From Adiantum capillus-veneris (taxonomy: Eukaryota; Streptophyta; Polypodiopsida; Polypodiales; Pteridaceae): a stretch of DNA of 64,000 nt. Where the stretch lies: contig CM043965.1 of NCBI GenBank assembly GCA_014529385.2, forward strand, positions 59,304,933 through 59,368,932, in the 5' to 3' direction. Shown here in pieces: positions 34,455-47,000 of this stretch. Below the pieces are notes generated by a model, which searched no databases, was not told the DNA's origin, and worked only from the letters and a program-made list of their open reading frames with translations. The translations under genes were made by a program, and so were the position numbers. How positions within the stretch are numbered: position 1 is the stretch's first letter; every line of letters starts with the position of its first letter.

Positions 34455-34765
34455 TGTGTGCGCATGCACGCATGCCACGACTAGTCCAAGGACTGGCGCT
34501 ATGTGTGTGTCGATTTGCATGGCACCACTCGTTCAGGTGTTGTGAGAGGCAACGCTTGTAGGAGACCGCAAGATGAATGATCGTCGAGCAAGCAGTTCCT
34601 ATAGTCCCCTCTCTTTCTCTCTACGCGTGTATGACACAAATAGATGCAAACACAATTTCACGGCGCCAAGTTCTTGTTTGGACATGCTCTCAATCTGTAG
34701 TGTCTAAGAGCGTTGCATAGATTAAGGGAGAGGTGAGTGGATGTGAGAGACAAGCAGAGGGTCAA
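34126..34765. other. Noncoding insert with two (CT)n tracts inside G2
   Basis: This stretch replaces the first third of the G2 reverse transcriptase. It holds CT runs at about 34240-34301 and 34364-34450, then GT/GC-rich sequence 'cgtgtgtgtgcgcatgc' and unique sequence without coding similarity. Its part from 34351 on is shared with 2784-3190, so it was already joined to the gag-protease block before that block was copied. Origin unknown. Confidence 0.6.
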
Positions 34766-35849
34766 AGCAAATAGTAAATCATGAGACCGTAACGAGAACG
34801 GGGAGCCAACGGTGAGCTTCCTGGTAGGAGCTCATTTTGACGGTCAGCATCTCCTCGTTTTGGAGGTAAGTCCATAGGGATATCATCAATGAACACATCT
34901 TGGAATCCATTTAGATAGTTAGACTTGAATTTGATGGTTAGCATCCCCTCGTTTTGGAGGTAAGTCCATAGGGATATCATGAATAAACACATCTTGGAAT
35001 CCATTTAGAAAATTAGACAAGTCTAACTATTATTAATTCCTACCATTTACATTTGATGAAACATCGGGACCTTTTAGAGACTCTTTGACAAAAATCATGT
35101 ACGTAGAAATTGAGCTTTTCATTGATTTATCAAAAGCAAGAGGATTTACAAGTAGTATAGTACGACCGGACTCACTAGCATCTATATATATGCTCTTTTA
35201 CCTGTAGGTGAAGTAGATTCTCCTTTCAGGAAACTTCATGTTGGCAGCCATGCGGTTGAATCATGGTGCCCCTAGGATAGCATCCTCATGTTGGAGAAGA
35301 GAGATGAAAAAGTCTTCTTTGTCGACGTAGCTTTGGACATGAAGCCTCAATTTCTCAATGAAGGGATTAACAAAGGCTTGCTGACCCTTGAAAGCTGTGT
35401 CGGCCATTACAGTATCTCCCATCTTGAAAGCTTGAATACCCAACTTGGTGGCCAAGTCCGTTGATATGAAATTGTGAGTAGAGCAAAGGTCAAACAAGAT
35501 GAAGGCATCATGCTCCCTTACCTTTCTCCAAGCATAGGAGAGAGGTGATCCTTTGCAATGAGCATCCTCTTTTGGAGCTTCGATAGTGGAAGCTCTAGGA
35601 GTCTCATTGCGGGCATTTCTCTTTGGGCAAGAACGATAGCCATGTCCTTGCTCCCCACACTTAAAACATTTGTGGTCCTTGCGAAAAGCTTCAAGCTCTT
35701 TAGGAGAGAGTTTATTTTTACCTTTGTAAACTCCCTTCTCCTTGGACCGATTGTTGTTGTTGTTGTTGTTAGAATTGCCTTGAAAAGAATTTTGGGCATT
35801 GGTTTTCCCCTTTGCATCACTTTTGTCTTTGCTTTCCATGGGCTTGACA
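34351..35849 (-). repeat. Shuffled gypsy block, copy 2 (source-like context)
   Basis: Nearly identical to 2784-4272. Here the coding part continues without a break into upstream gag (35850-36930), which shows that this is the original arrangement. Copy 1 lacks that upstream part. Confidence 0.85.
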
Positions 35850-36930
35850 TTCCTTCTAGCCCCTTGTTGGAAATTGATGCGTGAAGCAACCATAGTGTGG
35901 TTCGATAGAACCAGGCTGTTGGGAGTTGACGTACTCGTCAATCTCTTCAGGTAATTCCGCACATAATTATTGCTTTTGCTCGGCAAAGTCTATATTTTGA
36001 AAGACAGTAGCCTTGAGATATAAATCCCAAAACTTGTCTACATATTTGTGGATAGACTCGTGGGAGAGAAGCTTCAAACTCTGCCATTCGGTAAGCACTA
36101 TTTCCTTTGCATCGCTTGCAAGGAATTGCTTCATGATGGAAACACGTAGAGTTTTCTATGTCTTTGGGGCTTCGCCATAGCCACGAAGGCTAGCCCATAA
36201 TCGACAAGCGGATTTCAGGAAGTGCATAGATACATAGCGTAGCTTGGAGGACTCCGTGAAGCCCTCGTCTCTAAAGGCCGCATCAAATTGCTGGATGAAG
36301 GCCAATACTTTGTCGGTAGCACCAAAGGTGCCATCATAGGTGAGGAAAGAGATACTCTTTCCTCCCTCTTTGAACTTCTTGAGCTTTTGGGACCTTCACC
36401 ATGCAGGGTAAGATTTGCGATCTCCTCCCCTCTTCTATTCTCTAGGAGAATAGCTGTAGCTTTCGACGGAAGAGGAAGAAAGTGAAGAAGAAGGAGAAGA
36501 GGGTGACCTCTTTCTTACCTTTTTCTTCCTTTGTTTCCTCTCTTTCCTTTCGGAGTGACGAGGAGGAGGACTGTGAGTTGACCGTTTCCTCTTGGGGGGA
36601 GTTGGCGACCGTCTAGACCTCCGTCTTTGTGGAGCCACATCTTCAAAGGAACTTAGGGATTCATTACTTTCTCGTTCTTTGAATTCCTCCTCTCATATGG
36701 GAGAGAGTCTTCTGTTGGGGGTCTCATCAAGAGGCCTACTAAGCTCTCTTCCCTCTTGGAGAGGAAGGGAAATCCCATAAGCACGAAGTTGTTGAGTAAC
36801 TTCGGCTTGCAAAGCAGGGTTGCCCATAGCTTGCTGCAACCTAGTAACAAGATAATTGACAAACATGGGGGCATCATCATTAGCACCTTCATGTGCAGTT
36901 ATTAATGTTCATTCTACTCTCTTGGTTATT
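34766..36930 (-). pseudogene. G2 gag, protease and linker
   Basis: Minus strand: from about 36860 (NPALQAEVTQQLRAYGISLP), an Arg/Ser/Pro-rich region (RRRSRRSPTPPKRKRS, EERKQRKKK-like), then the gypsy capsid-like domain (FIQQFDAAFRDEGFTESSKL, MHFLKSACRLWASLRGYG, MKQFLASDAKEIVLTEWQSL, HKYVDKFWDLYLKA), the Lys/Asn-rich stretch, the CCHC knuckle (CFKCGEQGHGYRSC), protease (ILFDLCSTHNFIS) and the pol linker (FQDVFIDDIP). The capsid part packages element RNA; the protease site reads DLC instead of D-S/T-G. Frameshifts near 36440, 36170 and 35990; stop after AILGAP (35261). Confidence 0.82.
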
Positions 36931-36975
36931 GTTAGCCATGCTAATTATACTTATGTATAGAATCACTTTGTGCTT

Positions 36976-36987
36976 TGGTACCCTCTA
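36976..36987 (-). promoter_or_regulatory. Candidate primer-binding site of G2
   Basis: On the minus strand the bases read GGGTACCAAAGC, 9 of 12 matching the initiator Met tRNA complement TGGTATCAGAGC. It lies where the LTR match is expected to end. The mismatches make it uncertain. Confidence 0.35.
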
Positions 36988-37817
36988 AAACCTTAGTCAC
37001 TACTAGGTGATGCAATGAGATGGAAAGCTTCATGCATCATGAGCATAACATAGACTTTGTAAAAAACATTAACCATCCCGAGCCTCAGTCCCAAGGCCTC
37101 AAACACCTTCAAAGGTGGAGAGTTGATAAATGCATAAACAATTAATTAAATTAACTAAATTTTCATTGGACCCCTTGGGCGGCCAACCAATAGGCTTTAG
37201 GCACAACATGAGGGCAACATGAAGGGGAGCTTGACATGTGTCCTTGTTGCCTCCTTGATCAAGGCTTGCCTTGTGTGAGGGTATGTGTGTTCTCTCTCAT
37301 GCCCCTACTTGTAGGGCTCACCCCCTCCTTGTACGGATCCTTGTTGACTTTTATGACACCTCAAGCCCCTCAACCTTGGACCCAATTCCCACGAGAAGCT
37401 TGGCCCTTAAGCCCCTTAAGCTTGGGCCGGGTTCCCACCTCAAGTACAACCCTAGCATCTCAAGCATGACTAGCACCTCAAGCATCTCAGTCATCAAGCA
37501 CGACAAGCACCTCAAGCTTGGGCCGGGTTCCCACCTCAAGCATAGCCCTAGCTTGCCTAAGGTCAAAGGACTTTTAACACTAACCATTGGAGGTCTTTAA
37601 TGAAGCTAACCCTAAGGTCTTTAAGCTCCATTAGCTAGCCTTGCTCTTTGAGAGATCAACTCTCATGTGGACCCCTTTGCCATTGGCCCCATGTTGAGAT
37701 AGGCCCGTAAGCATATGTCTATATTCTAACCCTTGTTCCCGTTTATTATCCCACATTAAATGATCAGTTTAATTTGAGAAAATCATTTGGGTTGGTTAGA
37801 TATTAGATTTTATGACA
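36988..37817 (-). repeat. G2 5' LTR
   Basis: About 830 bases. The plus-strand right end 'ttagattttatgaca' is sharp; the left end is set by the candidate primer-binding site. It contains a degenerate tandem stretch (37425-37560) in which 'cttgggccgggttcccacc' and 'caagcacctcaag' recur. Its last 397 bases match 30898-31294. Confidence 0.7.
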
Positions 37818-39460
37818 ACTTTGACTGTATCAAGACGTATCACAAGGTCTGATGATCTGTTTGGACAACAAAATGAGAACCTAGTAGGTAGTGTTTCCAA
37901 CTTGAAAGCGCATGAATCACGGCTAGTAGCTCTTTCTCATAGATTTGCGTAGTCTTTTGTGGCCCTTGCAAGATTCTGCTCTCATAAGCTACTATCCGAC
38001 CATCTTGCATTAACACTACCCCAACACTATTGCAACTGGACCGCAAATGACTTCCTAAGATCTGGTAAAAGAGTTACCTAGATCCAAAGTCATCTTTAAC
38101 CATAATAGATTAAAAGCTTAAACTTTGAAAGGGACCTCTTTCTTTTGTAGAGCATGAAGGGTGAAGCAATCTCGGCAAAGTTCCCGATAAACCTTCTGTA
38201 GTAAGAGTATAAGCCCAAGAAGCTATGGACATCCTGCACAATCTTTAAATTTGGGCATGTCTTAATTGCTTCAACCTTGGCAGGATTAATTCGGACACTA
38301 TCCTTTGACACTATGTGGCCAAGAAAGTGGATCTCCTTCGAGAAGAATTCACTTTTCTTAGGATTGACAAGCAACCTGTGACTGCATAGCTCTTCGAACA
38401 CAATGGTCAAGTGACGCCTATGCTCCTCTTCATTCTTTGAATAGACTATCATGTCATCGAAGAATGCGCCGACAAACTTTTGATGTGGACGGAAGATTCG
38501 ATCCATCATCCTATCGAACGTAGGAGGAGCATTTGTAAGACCGAACGGCATCACCAAGAACTCATACAGACCAAATGTCGTCCTAAACGCAGTCTTGTGC
38601 ACATCCTTTGGCTTGATACAAGTTTGATGGTACCCATTCTTGAGGTCTATCCTACTGAAAATTGCAACATCCTCTAGATAGTCAAGAATACCATCAATCC
38701 TTGGGATAGGAAACCTGTTCTTGATGGTGGTATTCTTATTCAATGCACGGTAATCAATACACATGCGCCAAGAGCCATCCTTCTTTTGCACTAGAAGCAC
38801 TGGGGAGCAAAAGGATGAAGAACTAGGTTGAATCAGCCCTTTTTCTAACAGCTCCTCTACTTAGCCCATAATCTTTTTCTGGTGAGCCGCACTAACCCTG
38901 TAGGGAGGTCTATTTGGTGGGCTACAACCTGGCACCAAACCTATCGCATGATCCTCAGGCCTCTCGGGTGGCAAGCGAGACAATAATGAGTTGGAAAAAC
39001 AATCACTAAACTCTCGCAAAAATGCTGACCTTTCTTTATCTAGCACATATAATTTTGTTGACAATTATTTGAAACATCATGTGCAAAAATCAAGTACGCA
39101 AAAAGATGATTCTTAATTACAGAAGTGAGAGCCGAAGCAGATACAATAGGGACAGACTCCCCTTTAAGCTTTACATCCAGGATGTGAGTTTTGCCCCCAT
39201 GCTGAAGGGTGATCTTTTAGTTGAAAACATCCGACACTCACATCCACGGAGCATCGCACCCTTTCAATGGCATGATATAGAATTCCTGTGTGTCCACATA
39301 TGACTGTATATGCAGACACAATTTTCCAATGATAGGAAGAACACACATTGAGTGGCCAGGACATGCCAACCATGCCTGTGCCATGTACCCCGTCTCTTCA
39401 GCTTTGATGCCGCCCAACTTGATGGCCAACTCTGGTAGGATAAAGTTTGCTTTAGCACCT
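37818..39460 (-). pseudogene. G3 pol: protease end, reverse transcriptase and RNase H start
   Basis: Minus strand from 39460: protease (ELAIKLGGIKAEETGYMAQA, YVDTQEFYIMPLKGCDAPW), linker (LVPGCSPPNRPPYRVSAAHQ) and polymerase: LLVQKKDGSWRMCIDYRALN, FSRIDLKNGYHQ (first Asp), TTFGLYEFLVMPFGLTNAPP, FFDDMIVYSKN (catalytic Asp pair), then RNase H (VVLMQDGRIVAYESRILQG, KELLAVIHALSSWKHYLLG, TDHQTL). It ends at 37818, where G2 enters. The polymerase frame 38800-38096 is intact over 234 residues and keeps its aspartates. Integrase is absent, lost beyond G2. Confidence 0.87.
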
Positions 39461-40699
39461 TGTAAGGTGCAGCGGAAGTGATTGTTGAACTTTGCTCAAG
39501 ATGAGTGCTCCGAACTGTGCTCAAAGTTCCTTTTACTTACGGAAAGGAGAGCCTCCCGTTTCTTTAATGAGAGAGTGCAAGTGATCACGAACAAAGTGGA
39601 TAAACACTGTGAATGAAGGTACATGAGACTGAGAGATAGAAAGAGAAGAGAATACGACACCAGAATGTTGTCAAACCCTCCTCCGAAGGCCCCACTCTCT
39701 ATGGCGAGAGCGGTCTACTTATGATTGCACAAATCTCTACAATGCTTGGACTTGCCGACGATGTCGACGACGATGAGGACGACGACGAGACGGGCTGAAA
39801 TCTGAAAATGCTAAGGGCTGAAATCTGCAAATCTTTATCTGGTAAATTCTGACTCTATGTCGATGACGATGATGCGACGAGACGCGCTGAAAACGCAGAT
39901 GCTGAAATCTGCCTTTTCCGGGCTGAATCTGCAAACTTCGTGGGATCTGACTTTGCGGTGAGGATCTGCTGCGGGAAGGTGAGATCTGCGAGGTTCGGGA
40001 CTTCTTCTGCGGGTGCTGACTGCTGAAAACTGAAAATGCTAGTGTTCTTGATGGTCTTGTCGCGAAGATCTACAAAAACGCTGAGGTCCAGGCTGATCAA
40101 AAAACGCTAGGCTGATTTCTGTCTGTTGCGGGAAATCTGCTAACGCTAGGGCTGATCTGCTGATGCAAACTGCTAACGCTAGGGTTGATCTGTCTTTTGT
40201 TGTCGGCCAAGAATCTGCAATTGCAAAAACATTGGCTGATCTGATGCAAAAACGCTAGGTTCTCAGATGGCTGAAAACGCTAGGTCTACTGCGGGTGTTG
40301 GTCTTGCTGAGAAGTTGCCTGTTGAGCAAGGTGCTCCTGCTGCCTCTTCTGCCAGAAAGTGCTAGCCCTAGGTTTCTATTTATACAACTTAGCAAAATTG
40401 CCCTACCTACTTTCCAACAAAAGTCACTTAAAAATAATATGTGAAAATTATCAAAAATAGGGGAAATAGGTCTATGCACTGTAAAAATGCTCCTTATGGG
40501 ATCTGATGGAAATCTGATGATCATGTTGTGTGCAACCAGAGGATATGCATCTAATCTAAGTGTTTGGACATGCACGGTCTGCGAACAGACTCACAAAAGT
40601 GTCAAAACACTTCCTAATCTAGGCTGACTGAATTGAACTAAACCCATGTCATGAAGAAGCTTGTCCATGTGCACATAGGGTTAAATGTGTCACGTGACA
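39461..40699 (-). repeat. Solo LTR of family F with 5-bp target duplication
   Basis: Starts TGTAAGGTGCAGCGG and ends GTGTCACGTGACA, like the LTRs of elements A and B. It is flanked by the direct repeat CACCT on both sides (39456-39460 and 40700-40704). There is no internal sequence, so the two LTRs of a full element have recombined. It lies in the protease of G3, between codons for a DPG-like active site on the right and the rest of the protease on the left. It is more diverged from A and B than they are from each other. Confidence 0.93.
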
Positions 40700-41823
40700 C
40701 ACCTGGATCAAAGAAGATAAGTGTTGTGTGGTCTCTGACTTTACCCCACGCTCTGCATAACTCACACGCATGTGAACTTGGCCTGTCACCCACCATATTT
40801 GGCACTAAACGTGCTCAAGGTTTGGGCTCTTTCCTTTCCTATCCTCTTTATCATGCAAATCGGTGGTCTACTTCTTTGTGGACAATCTGTAGCAAAGTGA
40901 CCAGGCTGCTCGTATATGAAACATTTGTTCTCAGCCATTTTCCTCGAACAAAAGGCTTCCTTTTCTGTTTCTTAGCCTACGCACCAGACGTTTCGGCTGA
41001 GTCCTTGTCTTTGTTTGCCTTTCTTGACCCCTGTGACGCTTCAGGAGCCGCTTTTGCTAAGGGCTTCTCTGCTGAATTTTTCTTGGGCTAGTCTCCTTTC
41101 ACGTTGCCCTGGAATCCACTGTCTTCTCCTTTCAACAAAGCATTTTCAATGTTGGCAACCTCCATAAGTTGACTAAGGGTGGCCACTTTGTTCTGTGTAG
41201 TATTTTCAAAGCCCTCTAGGCAGCCCACAACAATACTGCTCAATCTGCTCTATCAATGGCACAAACTTGTAGGAGGTTTCTGAGAGCAACGCTTTGTTTT
41301 GAAACATAGATCCACCCCTGAAATACCCAGGATGTAGTGTGGGTGGTGAAAAAACCTATTGCATAGCTTGCAAACTGGTTCCATGTTCACTTAATGCAAC
41401 ATTCGGACGCTGAAAGATGGCTGGTTGAACTGGCAAAGCCTGTGGAATAGGCGTTCTAACCACCTATTCTTGCAGCCCCAACTAACTCCGCAACATGTGG
41501 GTGCTCCCTGCTCTGCTAGGACGCACAAGGGACCTTGGCTTGAGCCTTAACAAGCTCTACTTCATGAGACAATTTTACTGGTGACGCTTGCAGAAATTCC
41601 ATAAACCTAGGATTTTGAGAAAACACATTCACAGCAGCAACCAACTCCTAAACGCATCCTACCCAGTCATAAACCCCTGACCTTGTGGAGCATTCAAATC
41701 AACAAAAGGTACAGACAGGGGTGGCCGTGAACTCTCGTCACGCTCGAACATTGGAGGAAGAACAGCCTGTGTGTCATGTGAAGAGGAACCCTCCTCCTTG
41801 GTGTCGTTTACTATGTCAGCCAT
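40700..41823 (-). pseudogene. G3 gag and protease start
   Basis: The ATG at 41823 gives MADIVNDTKEEGSSSHDTQ, similar to the G1 Gag start. The Met/Gln/Pro-rich region follows in broken frames (about 41500-41270). At 41090-40980 a Lys/Ala-rich stretch (KPLAKAAPEASQGS) precedes a degraded zinc knuckle at about 40930-40880. The frame then approaches the protease (about 40740-40705), where the solo LTR interrupts. Many stops. Identified by order and by G1 similarity. Confidence 0.65.
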
Positions 41824-41976
41824 AGCGTAATTCCAAGTTCTTGTGCTCTGTGTCTTCGCCGAAATCCAACCAAGGCTCACTCTTTAAATTAAAAGTGATT
41901 CCGTCTTGGCAACTTTTCTTGACTTTACGACACAAAGAAACTTTACGAATAAACCTGTGACTGGAATTAACACTTT
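41824..41976 (-). other. G3 leader upstream of gag
   Basis: Shares 'ccaaccaaggctcactct' and the following spacing with the G1 leader (6690-6720). It ends at the left boundary of the copia element. The primer-binding site expected here is not recognisable. Confidence 0.5.
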
Positions 41977-42168
41977 TGTTGGGGTATAAAGCCCAATGTG
42001 GTCGCCCAGGTAAGTGGGCGGGCCGCCAGGTATGTACACATATTCTTTTGTAAAAACCTAATAAGAACTCACTATGCTCTACACATTACAGTAGAGCAAG
42101 TTCACCATATCGTCGTGCTCTTCTTCTCGCACTCTCTCTCGCGTCGCACTTCCGCTTGTACTCCTTCA
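41977..42168 (+). repeat. Copia 5' LTR
   Basis: 192 bases with TATA-like 'gtataaag' near the start. The primer-binding site follows after two bases. Confidence 0.95.
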
Positions 42169-42170
42169 AC

Positions 42171-42182
42171 TGGTATCAGAGC
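42171..42182 (+). promoter_or_regulatory. Copia primer-binding site (initiator Met tRNA)
   Basis: TGGTATCAGAGC, perfect over 12 bases. Confidence 0.95.
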
Positions 42183-43267
42183 TCAAATCGAGGCTCGGGG
42201 CAGCACTGCAGGAGGCTAGAGTCACCAACTCAGATTGGAGTGAAATTCGACACGCGAACACACGGCCCCAAATCTCGTGGGAAAGGCCGAAGGGCTGGGT
42301 GTTGTCAGAATTTCATTCTGAGGTCATCTCGGCCACCGTTCGGCTTCGACAAAGTTCTGCGCAGGCCATTTTCGACTACGTGGTCTCGACGGGTGCAGAT
42401 CCGACTCTGCAAATTTGGGGTTTTCGGCCTACGACTGCAGGTGCTGAGGATATCGACACTCCCAGAGTGTTGATTTGTGGCTGTCTACACATCGAAGGAC
42501 GGCTCACAGTTCTTGGAGGCGTGTCACATACGACACGGGCGCATCTACACACAGACTGTAGGCGACATCCACTAGTTCATCAGGTAGCTTGTGTTTGCTG
42601 CTTGATATTCCAGATTTCATCCTGACATTGCAGGTACTTGCACATGGGATGTATTGTCAGAGATGATGTATGTTTGTTGAGGGTTTGCTGGCTGTGAGTC
42701 ACGCAACAAACAACCGCCGCAGCGGTTACAACATATAGTGGGAAATTTGTGGATGTATGACTTTGTGGGAAGTCTATGTACTGTCAGATTTACTACAGCC
42801 TTTGTTGAGGGTCGAGTGAGGTTTTATTGAGCTGGGGGATTCTCGAATGTTGAGATCCTTTCAGTGATACAGGTCTTGGAGCGATCCCTCGAGCACCCTT
42901 AGATAGGCAGCTAGGATGTATTGACTGTGAGTTAGACAGTTGGGATTGCATCTTTGCTTTACTGCCGTTGAGGCATTGTCGCAATCTATGCTTACAGGAC
43001 AGTGACAGGACAGTCAGAGACAGTACAGGTGCAGGACAGGTTTACCCGCAGCTTACAGTGTCAGAGAGACAGTGTTTTTTGAGCTGTTTTTTGGTCTGTT
43101 TTTTGAGTACACCAGAGCCATTTTACAAAGGAGACTCTGCCGAAATTTATGCAGAATCTGAAGCTTTCTTGGTTCATTTGACAGGTTGATATTGGTTCAG
43201 AGGTCAGTTTACAGGGGAAACTCTGCCGAATTTTTCCCAGGGAAGTAAACCACTATGAAGCGTAGCT
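42183..43267 (+). other. Copia leader, untranslated
   Basis: About 1.08 kb between the primer-binding site and the gag ATG. It contains short frames only. The word 'aggacag' and 'acagt' recur at 42990-43070. A packaging signal would be expected here but cannot be seen by eye. Confidence 0.6.
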
Positions 43268-44074
43268 ATGGCTGGATCACAGGACACTGCTCTTTACAAT
43301 ATCAAGAAGCGGGATGGAACCAATTTCCCATTGTGGAAGAAGCAGATTTGGCACGTGTTGGTACAAAAGAAGCAGATAAAACCTATAAAGCTCAAGGGGA
43401 TAAAACCAGAAGATATGGACGAAGATGAATGGAGCGAAATGGATGAATTGGCACTTTCTACCATTATGCTGACTTTGGCAGAAAGCGTTTACTTCAATGT
43501 AGCAGATGAGATGTCGGCTTATCAAGCATGGTTAAAGCTGAGTGATCTTTATGAGAAGCAGAGTGCAGCTTCACAGGTATACTGGCTTAAGAAGCTTGTT
43601 GACTTGAAGATGAAAGAAGGGACACCTATGTCCAATCATCTGAATGAATTCAACACCATCTACAATCAGTTGTCAGCTCAAGGTGTCAAGTTTGATGAAC
43701 CTGTTAGAGCTATGTTCCTGTTGATCACATTGCCGGAAAGTTGGGACACTTTTCGCACAGCTTTTGAGTAATTCTGCACCTCCAGATGATTTGAACATAG
43801 CAGGTGTAGAAGGAAGTCTGCTTACTGAAGAAACCAATAGAAAGACAATGGACAAAGGCAAAGGAACAGCCTTAGTTGTCAGGGGAAGGACCAAAGAAAA
43901 GTACAAAGGTGGAAAGAGGAATCAGTCTCGTAGCAAGTCCCGCAGTGCTAAAGGCAAGAGTGACATAGAATGCTACCATTGTGGTAAGAAGGGTCACATG
44001 AAAAGAGACTGCAGAGAATGGAAAGCAGAAAAACTTAAAAGGCAAAGAGAAAGCTAAAGACCATGGTGAGAAGA
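43268..44074 (+). pseudogene. Copia gag (UBN2-type capsid, CCHC knuckle)
   Basis: The frame starts MAGSQDTALYNIKKRDGTNF and runs 167 residues through the capsid-like domain (PLWKKQIWHVLVQKK, WLKLSDLYEKQSAASQVYWL, LITLPESWDTFRTAF). An extra T in 'gcttttgag' (about 43763) shifts the frame; the continuation reads SNSAPPDDLNIAGVEGSLL, then a basic stretch and the zinc knuckle CYHCGKKGHMKRDC. A second shift near 44030 in 'gaaaaactt' separates it from pol. Gag forms the particle that packages element RNA in the cytoplasm. Confidence 0.92.
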
Positions 44075-44085
44075 ACAAGTCCTCA

Positions 44086-47000
44086 GTGAAGATTCAAGAA
44101 ATAAATGTGACAAACACTGTTGCAGAGAATGACAGTCTAGTGTCAGGAGACATCTACTTCTTGAAGAATACAATGGACTCTGCTCTTCTTACAGCATCTG
44201 ATGGAAATGCACTGAGTGACTGGATTATAGACTCAGGGGCATCACTTCATGTGTCTCCAAACAAGGAGTGGTTTACTTCTTATGTGACCACTAAAGATCA
44301 TGTTCGGCTAGGCAATGGGCAGACATGTGAGATCTTAGGTGTTGGAGATGTTCAATTGAAGTTTCAGAATGGCTCTTCTTTCACGCTGAAGAATGTGAGA
44401 CATGTTCCCGCAATTACAAAGAGCTTGATCAGCACAGGTTTACTTGATGATGCTGGCTACGTCACCACTTTTGGACAGAACATGTGGAAGATATCCAAGG
44501 GTTCTATGACAGTAGCACATGGAGTAAAGTCTGGAGGACTTTACATGATTTATGTATCAAATGTCTCTAAAAATGTAATCAATGTAACCGAGCAGCCGAA
44601 CGTTTCTTTGTGGCACAGCCGGTTAGGACATATGTCCAAGAAGGGAATGGAAATGTTGTCTCGTTCTGGTTATTTGCCTGGCTTTTCATTTAATGATTTT
44701 GAATTCTGTGAACATTGTCTATATGGTAAGCAAACACAGCAGCCACATAAGCATAGAAGCAGTAGAAGAGATACACAGTTGCCACTTGTTCATAGTGATT
44801 TGTGTGGACCTATGCCTAACCTATCTCTAGGGGGAGCTTCTTACTTTATGACATTTATAGATGATTACTCGAGGAAAGTATGGGTTTACTTTCTCAGGCA
44901 CAAGGATGAAGCGTTTAGTGTTTTCAAAACGTTTGTGACACTTGTGGAGAATCAGAGTGGCAAGAAGCTTAAATGCTTACGCACTGACAATGGTGGAGAG
45001 TATGTTTCAAAGGCCTTTCAAGACTTTTGTGAGTCAAAAGGTATAAAACGTGAACTTACTGCTCCTTACAATCCTCCTCAAAATGGTGTTGCTGAGAGGA
45101 TGAATAGGACCATACAAGAGAAGGTCAGAAGTATGTTCTCTAATGCACAACTGCCTAATGGGTTTTGGGCTGAAGCTGTATCAACAGCTGTTCATCTTGT
45201 AAATAGATCTCCTAGCAAGGTTTTGCAAGAGGATTCAGTGCCAGAGATGGTATGGTCAGGCAAAATGCCCTCATACAAGCATCTCAGAGTCTTTGGCTGT
45301 GAGGCATATACTCACGTTCCAAAGGAATTTAGGAACAAACTTGAGCCAAAGAGTAGAAAGTGCATCTTTCTAGGCTATGGTAATTCTGGTGAGATGGGAT
45401 ACAGACTTTGGGATCCCGAATCCAGAAAGGTTGTCCGCAGCAATGATGTTTACTTTAATGAATCCAAATATCATTCTAAACCAGAGAGGGTTGAGGAGAT
45501 TAGAAGAGTTGTCTTCCAAGAAGATGGACCTGCACGTGCAAGACAAAATGTCAGGGCTCGAGAGGAGCAAGGACAGGATAGAGTGGAACCACAGGTTGTG
45601 GCTGAGCCTGAGCCACCTATTGTGCGTAGATCTGGACGTGTCACGCGACCTCTTGATAGGTTTGTTCCATCTACGAACTATGTCATGTTGACTGATTGCA
45701 ATGAGCCTTCATGTTACAAGGAAGCAGTGCAAATGAAGGACTCCGGGAATTGGCAATTGGCCATGCAGTCAGAGATGACAGCTCTGCATAAAACCCAGAC
45801 ATGGAAGCTAGTTAAATTACCACAGGGCAAAAAGGCTCTACCTTGTAAATGGGTTTACAGGTATAAGATCACCGCTCATGATAGTCAGCCAAAGTACAAA
45901 GCAAGGCTTGTTGCCAAGGGCTTTAAGCAAGAACAAGGCATTGACTTTGATGAAGTCTTCTCTCCGGTGGTCAAGATAACTACATTGAGATGCTTTCTTG
46001 CATTGGTTGCCATATTAGATTTGGTGTTGCACCAAATGGATGTCAAGATAGCGTTCTTGCATGGTGATTTAGATGTGGAAATTTACATGCAGCAGCCAGA
46101 AGGTTTTGTTGAGAAAGGCAAGGAAGATTGGGTATGCCAGTTGTTAAAGAGTCTTTATGGCTTAAAACAATCACCCAGGGCATGGTACCATAAATTCCAC
46201 AAGTTTATGCTTTCTCAAGGCTACAAACGTAGTGAGTTCGATCACTGTCTATATACAAAGAAGGCTAAAGATGGTAGTTGGTTGATCCTTATTTTGTATG
46301 TGGATGACATGTTGATTGCTGGCAAGCACTTGGAAGAAATTTCAGCTTTGAAGTCAAAGATGGCAAAATCGTTTGACATGAAAGACATGGGTGAGGCAAG
46401 TCATATACTTGGTATGCGCATTGAGAGAGAGATCAAAGAAGTTGATTTGGTTATCTCAAATAGAGTATATTGACAAGGTTTTGCAACGTTTCAATATGGA
46501 GAAGGGAAAGGCATTGAGTGTTCCATTGCCACCATATGTGAAACTTAGTAAACAAGATTGTCCTGTGTCTGAGGAAGAACGGGCTGAAATGGATAAGATT
46601 CCATATGCGTCTGCAGTGGGTAGTTTGATGTATGCAATGATTGCTACTCGCCCAGACATTGCATTTGCAGTGGGAGTAGTAAGTCGATACATGTCAAACC
46701 TAGGCAAGAAACATTGGGAGGCAGTGAAAGGAATATTGAGATACCTGAAAGCTACAAAGAGTATGCGTATATGCTACGGGAGTCAGGAGCTAAGTGTAAA
46801 GGGTTTTACAGACTCAGATTATGCAAGTGACTTAGACAACCGAAGGTCTACGTCAGGGTATGTCTTTACATTGGCTGGTGGAGCAGTATCATGGCGTTCT
46901 AGATTACAAGATTGTGTTACTCAGTCTACTACAGAGGCTGAATATGTTGCAGCATCAGAGGCATGCAAAGAATCAATTTGGCTTAATCGACTAGTAACAG

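Larger units (their letters stand above)
30898..37817 (-). mobile_element. G2: Ty3/gypsy retrotransposon, left LTR truncated
   Basis: On the minus strand: 5' LTR (about 36988-37817), candidate primer-binding site, gag, protease, linker, an odd noncoding insert, reverse transcriptase, RNase H, integrase and a degraded chromodomain tail, then the 3' LTR, of which only 397 bases remain (30898-31294). Both LTRs end in 'ttagattttatgaca' on the plus strand (start TGTCATAAAATC on the minus strand). The right neighbour is the RNase H of G3, so G2 sits inside G3. It differs from the G1/G3 family in LTR and Gag. Confidence 0.82.

Noticed and set aside
36435-36638. SR-protein-like Arg/Ser-rich frame as a host splicing factor
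   Set aside because: It lies in order between the N-terminus and capsid domain of G2 gag on the same strand, so it is part of Gag.
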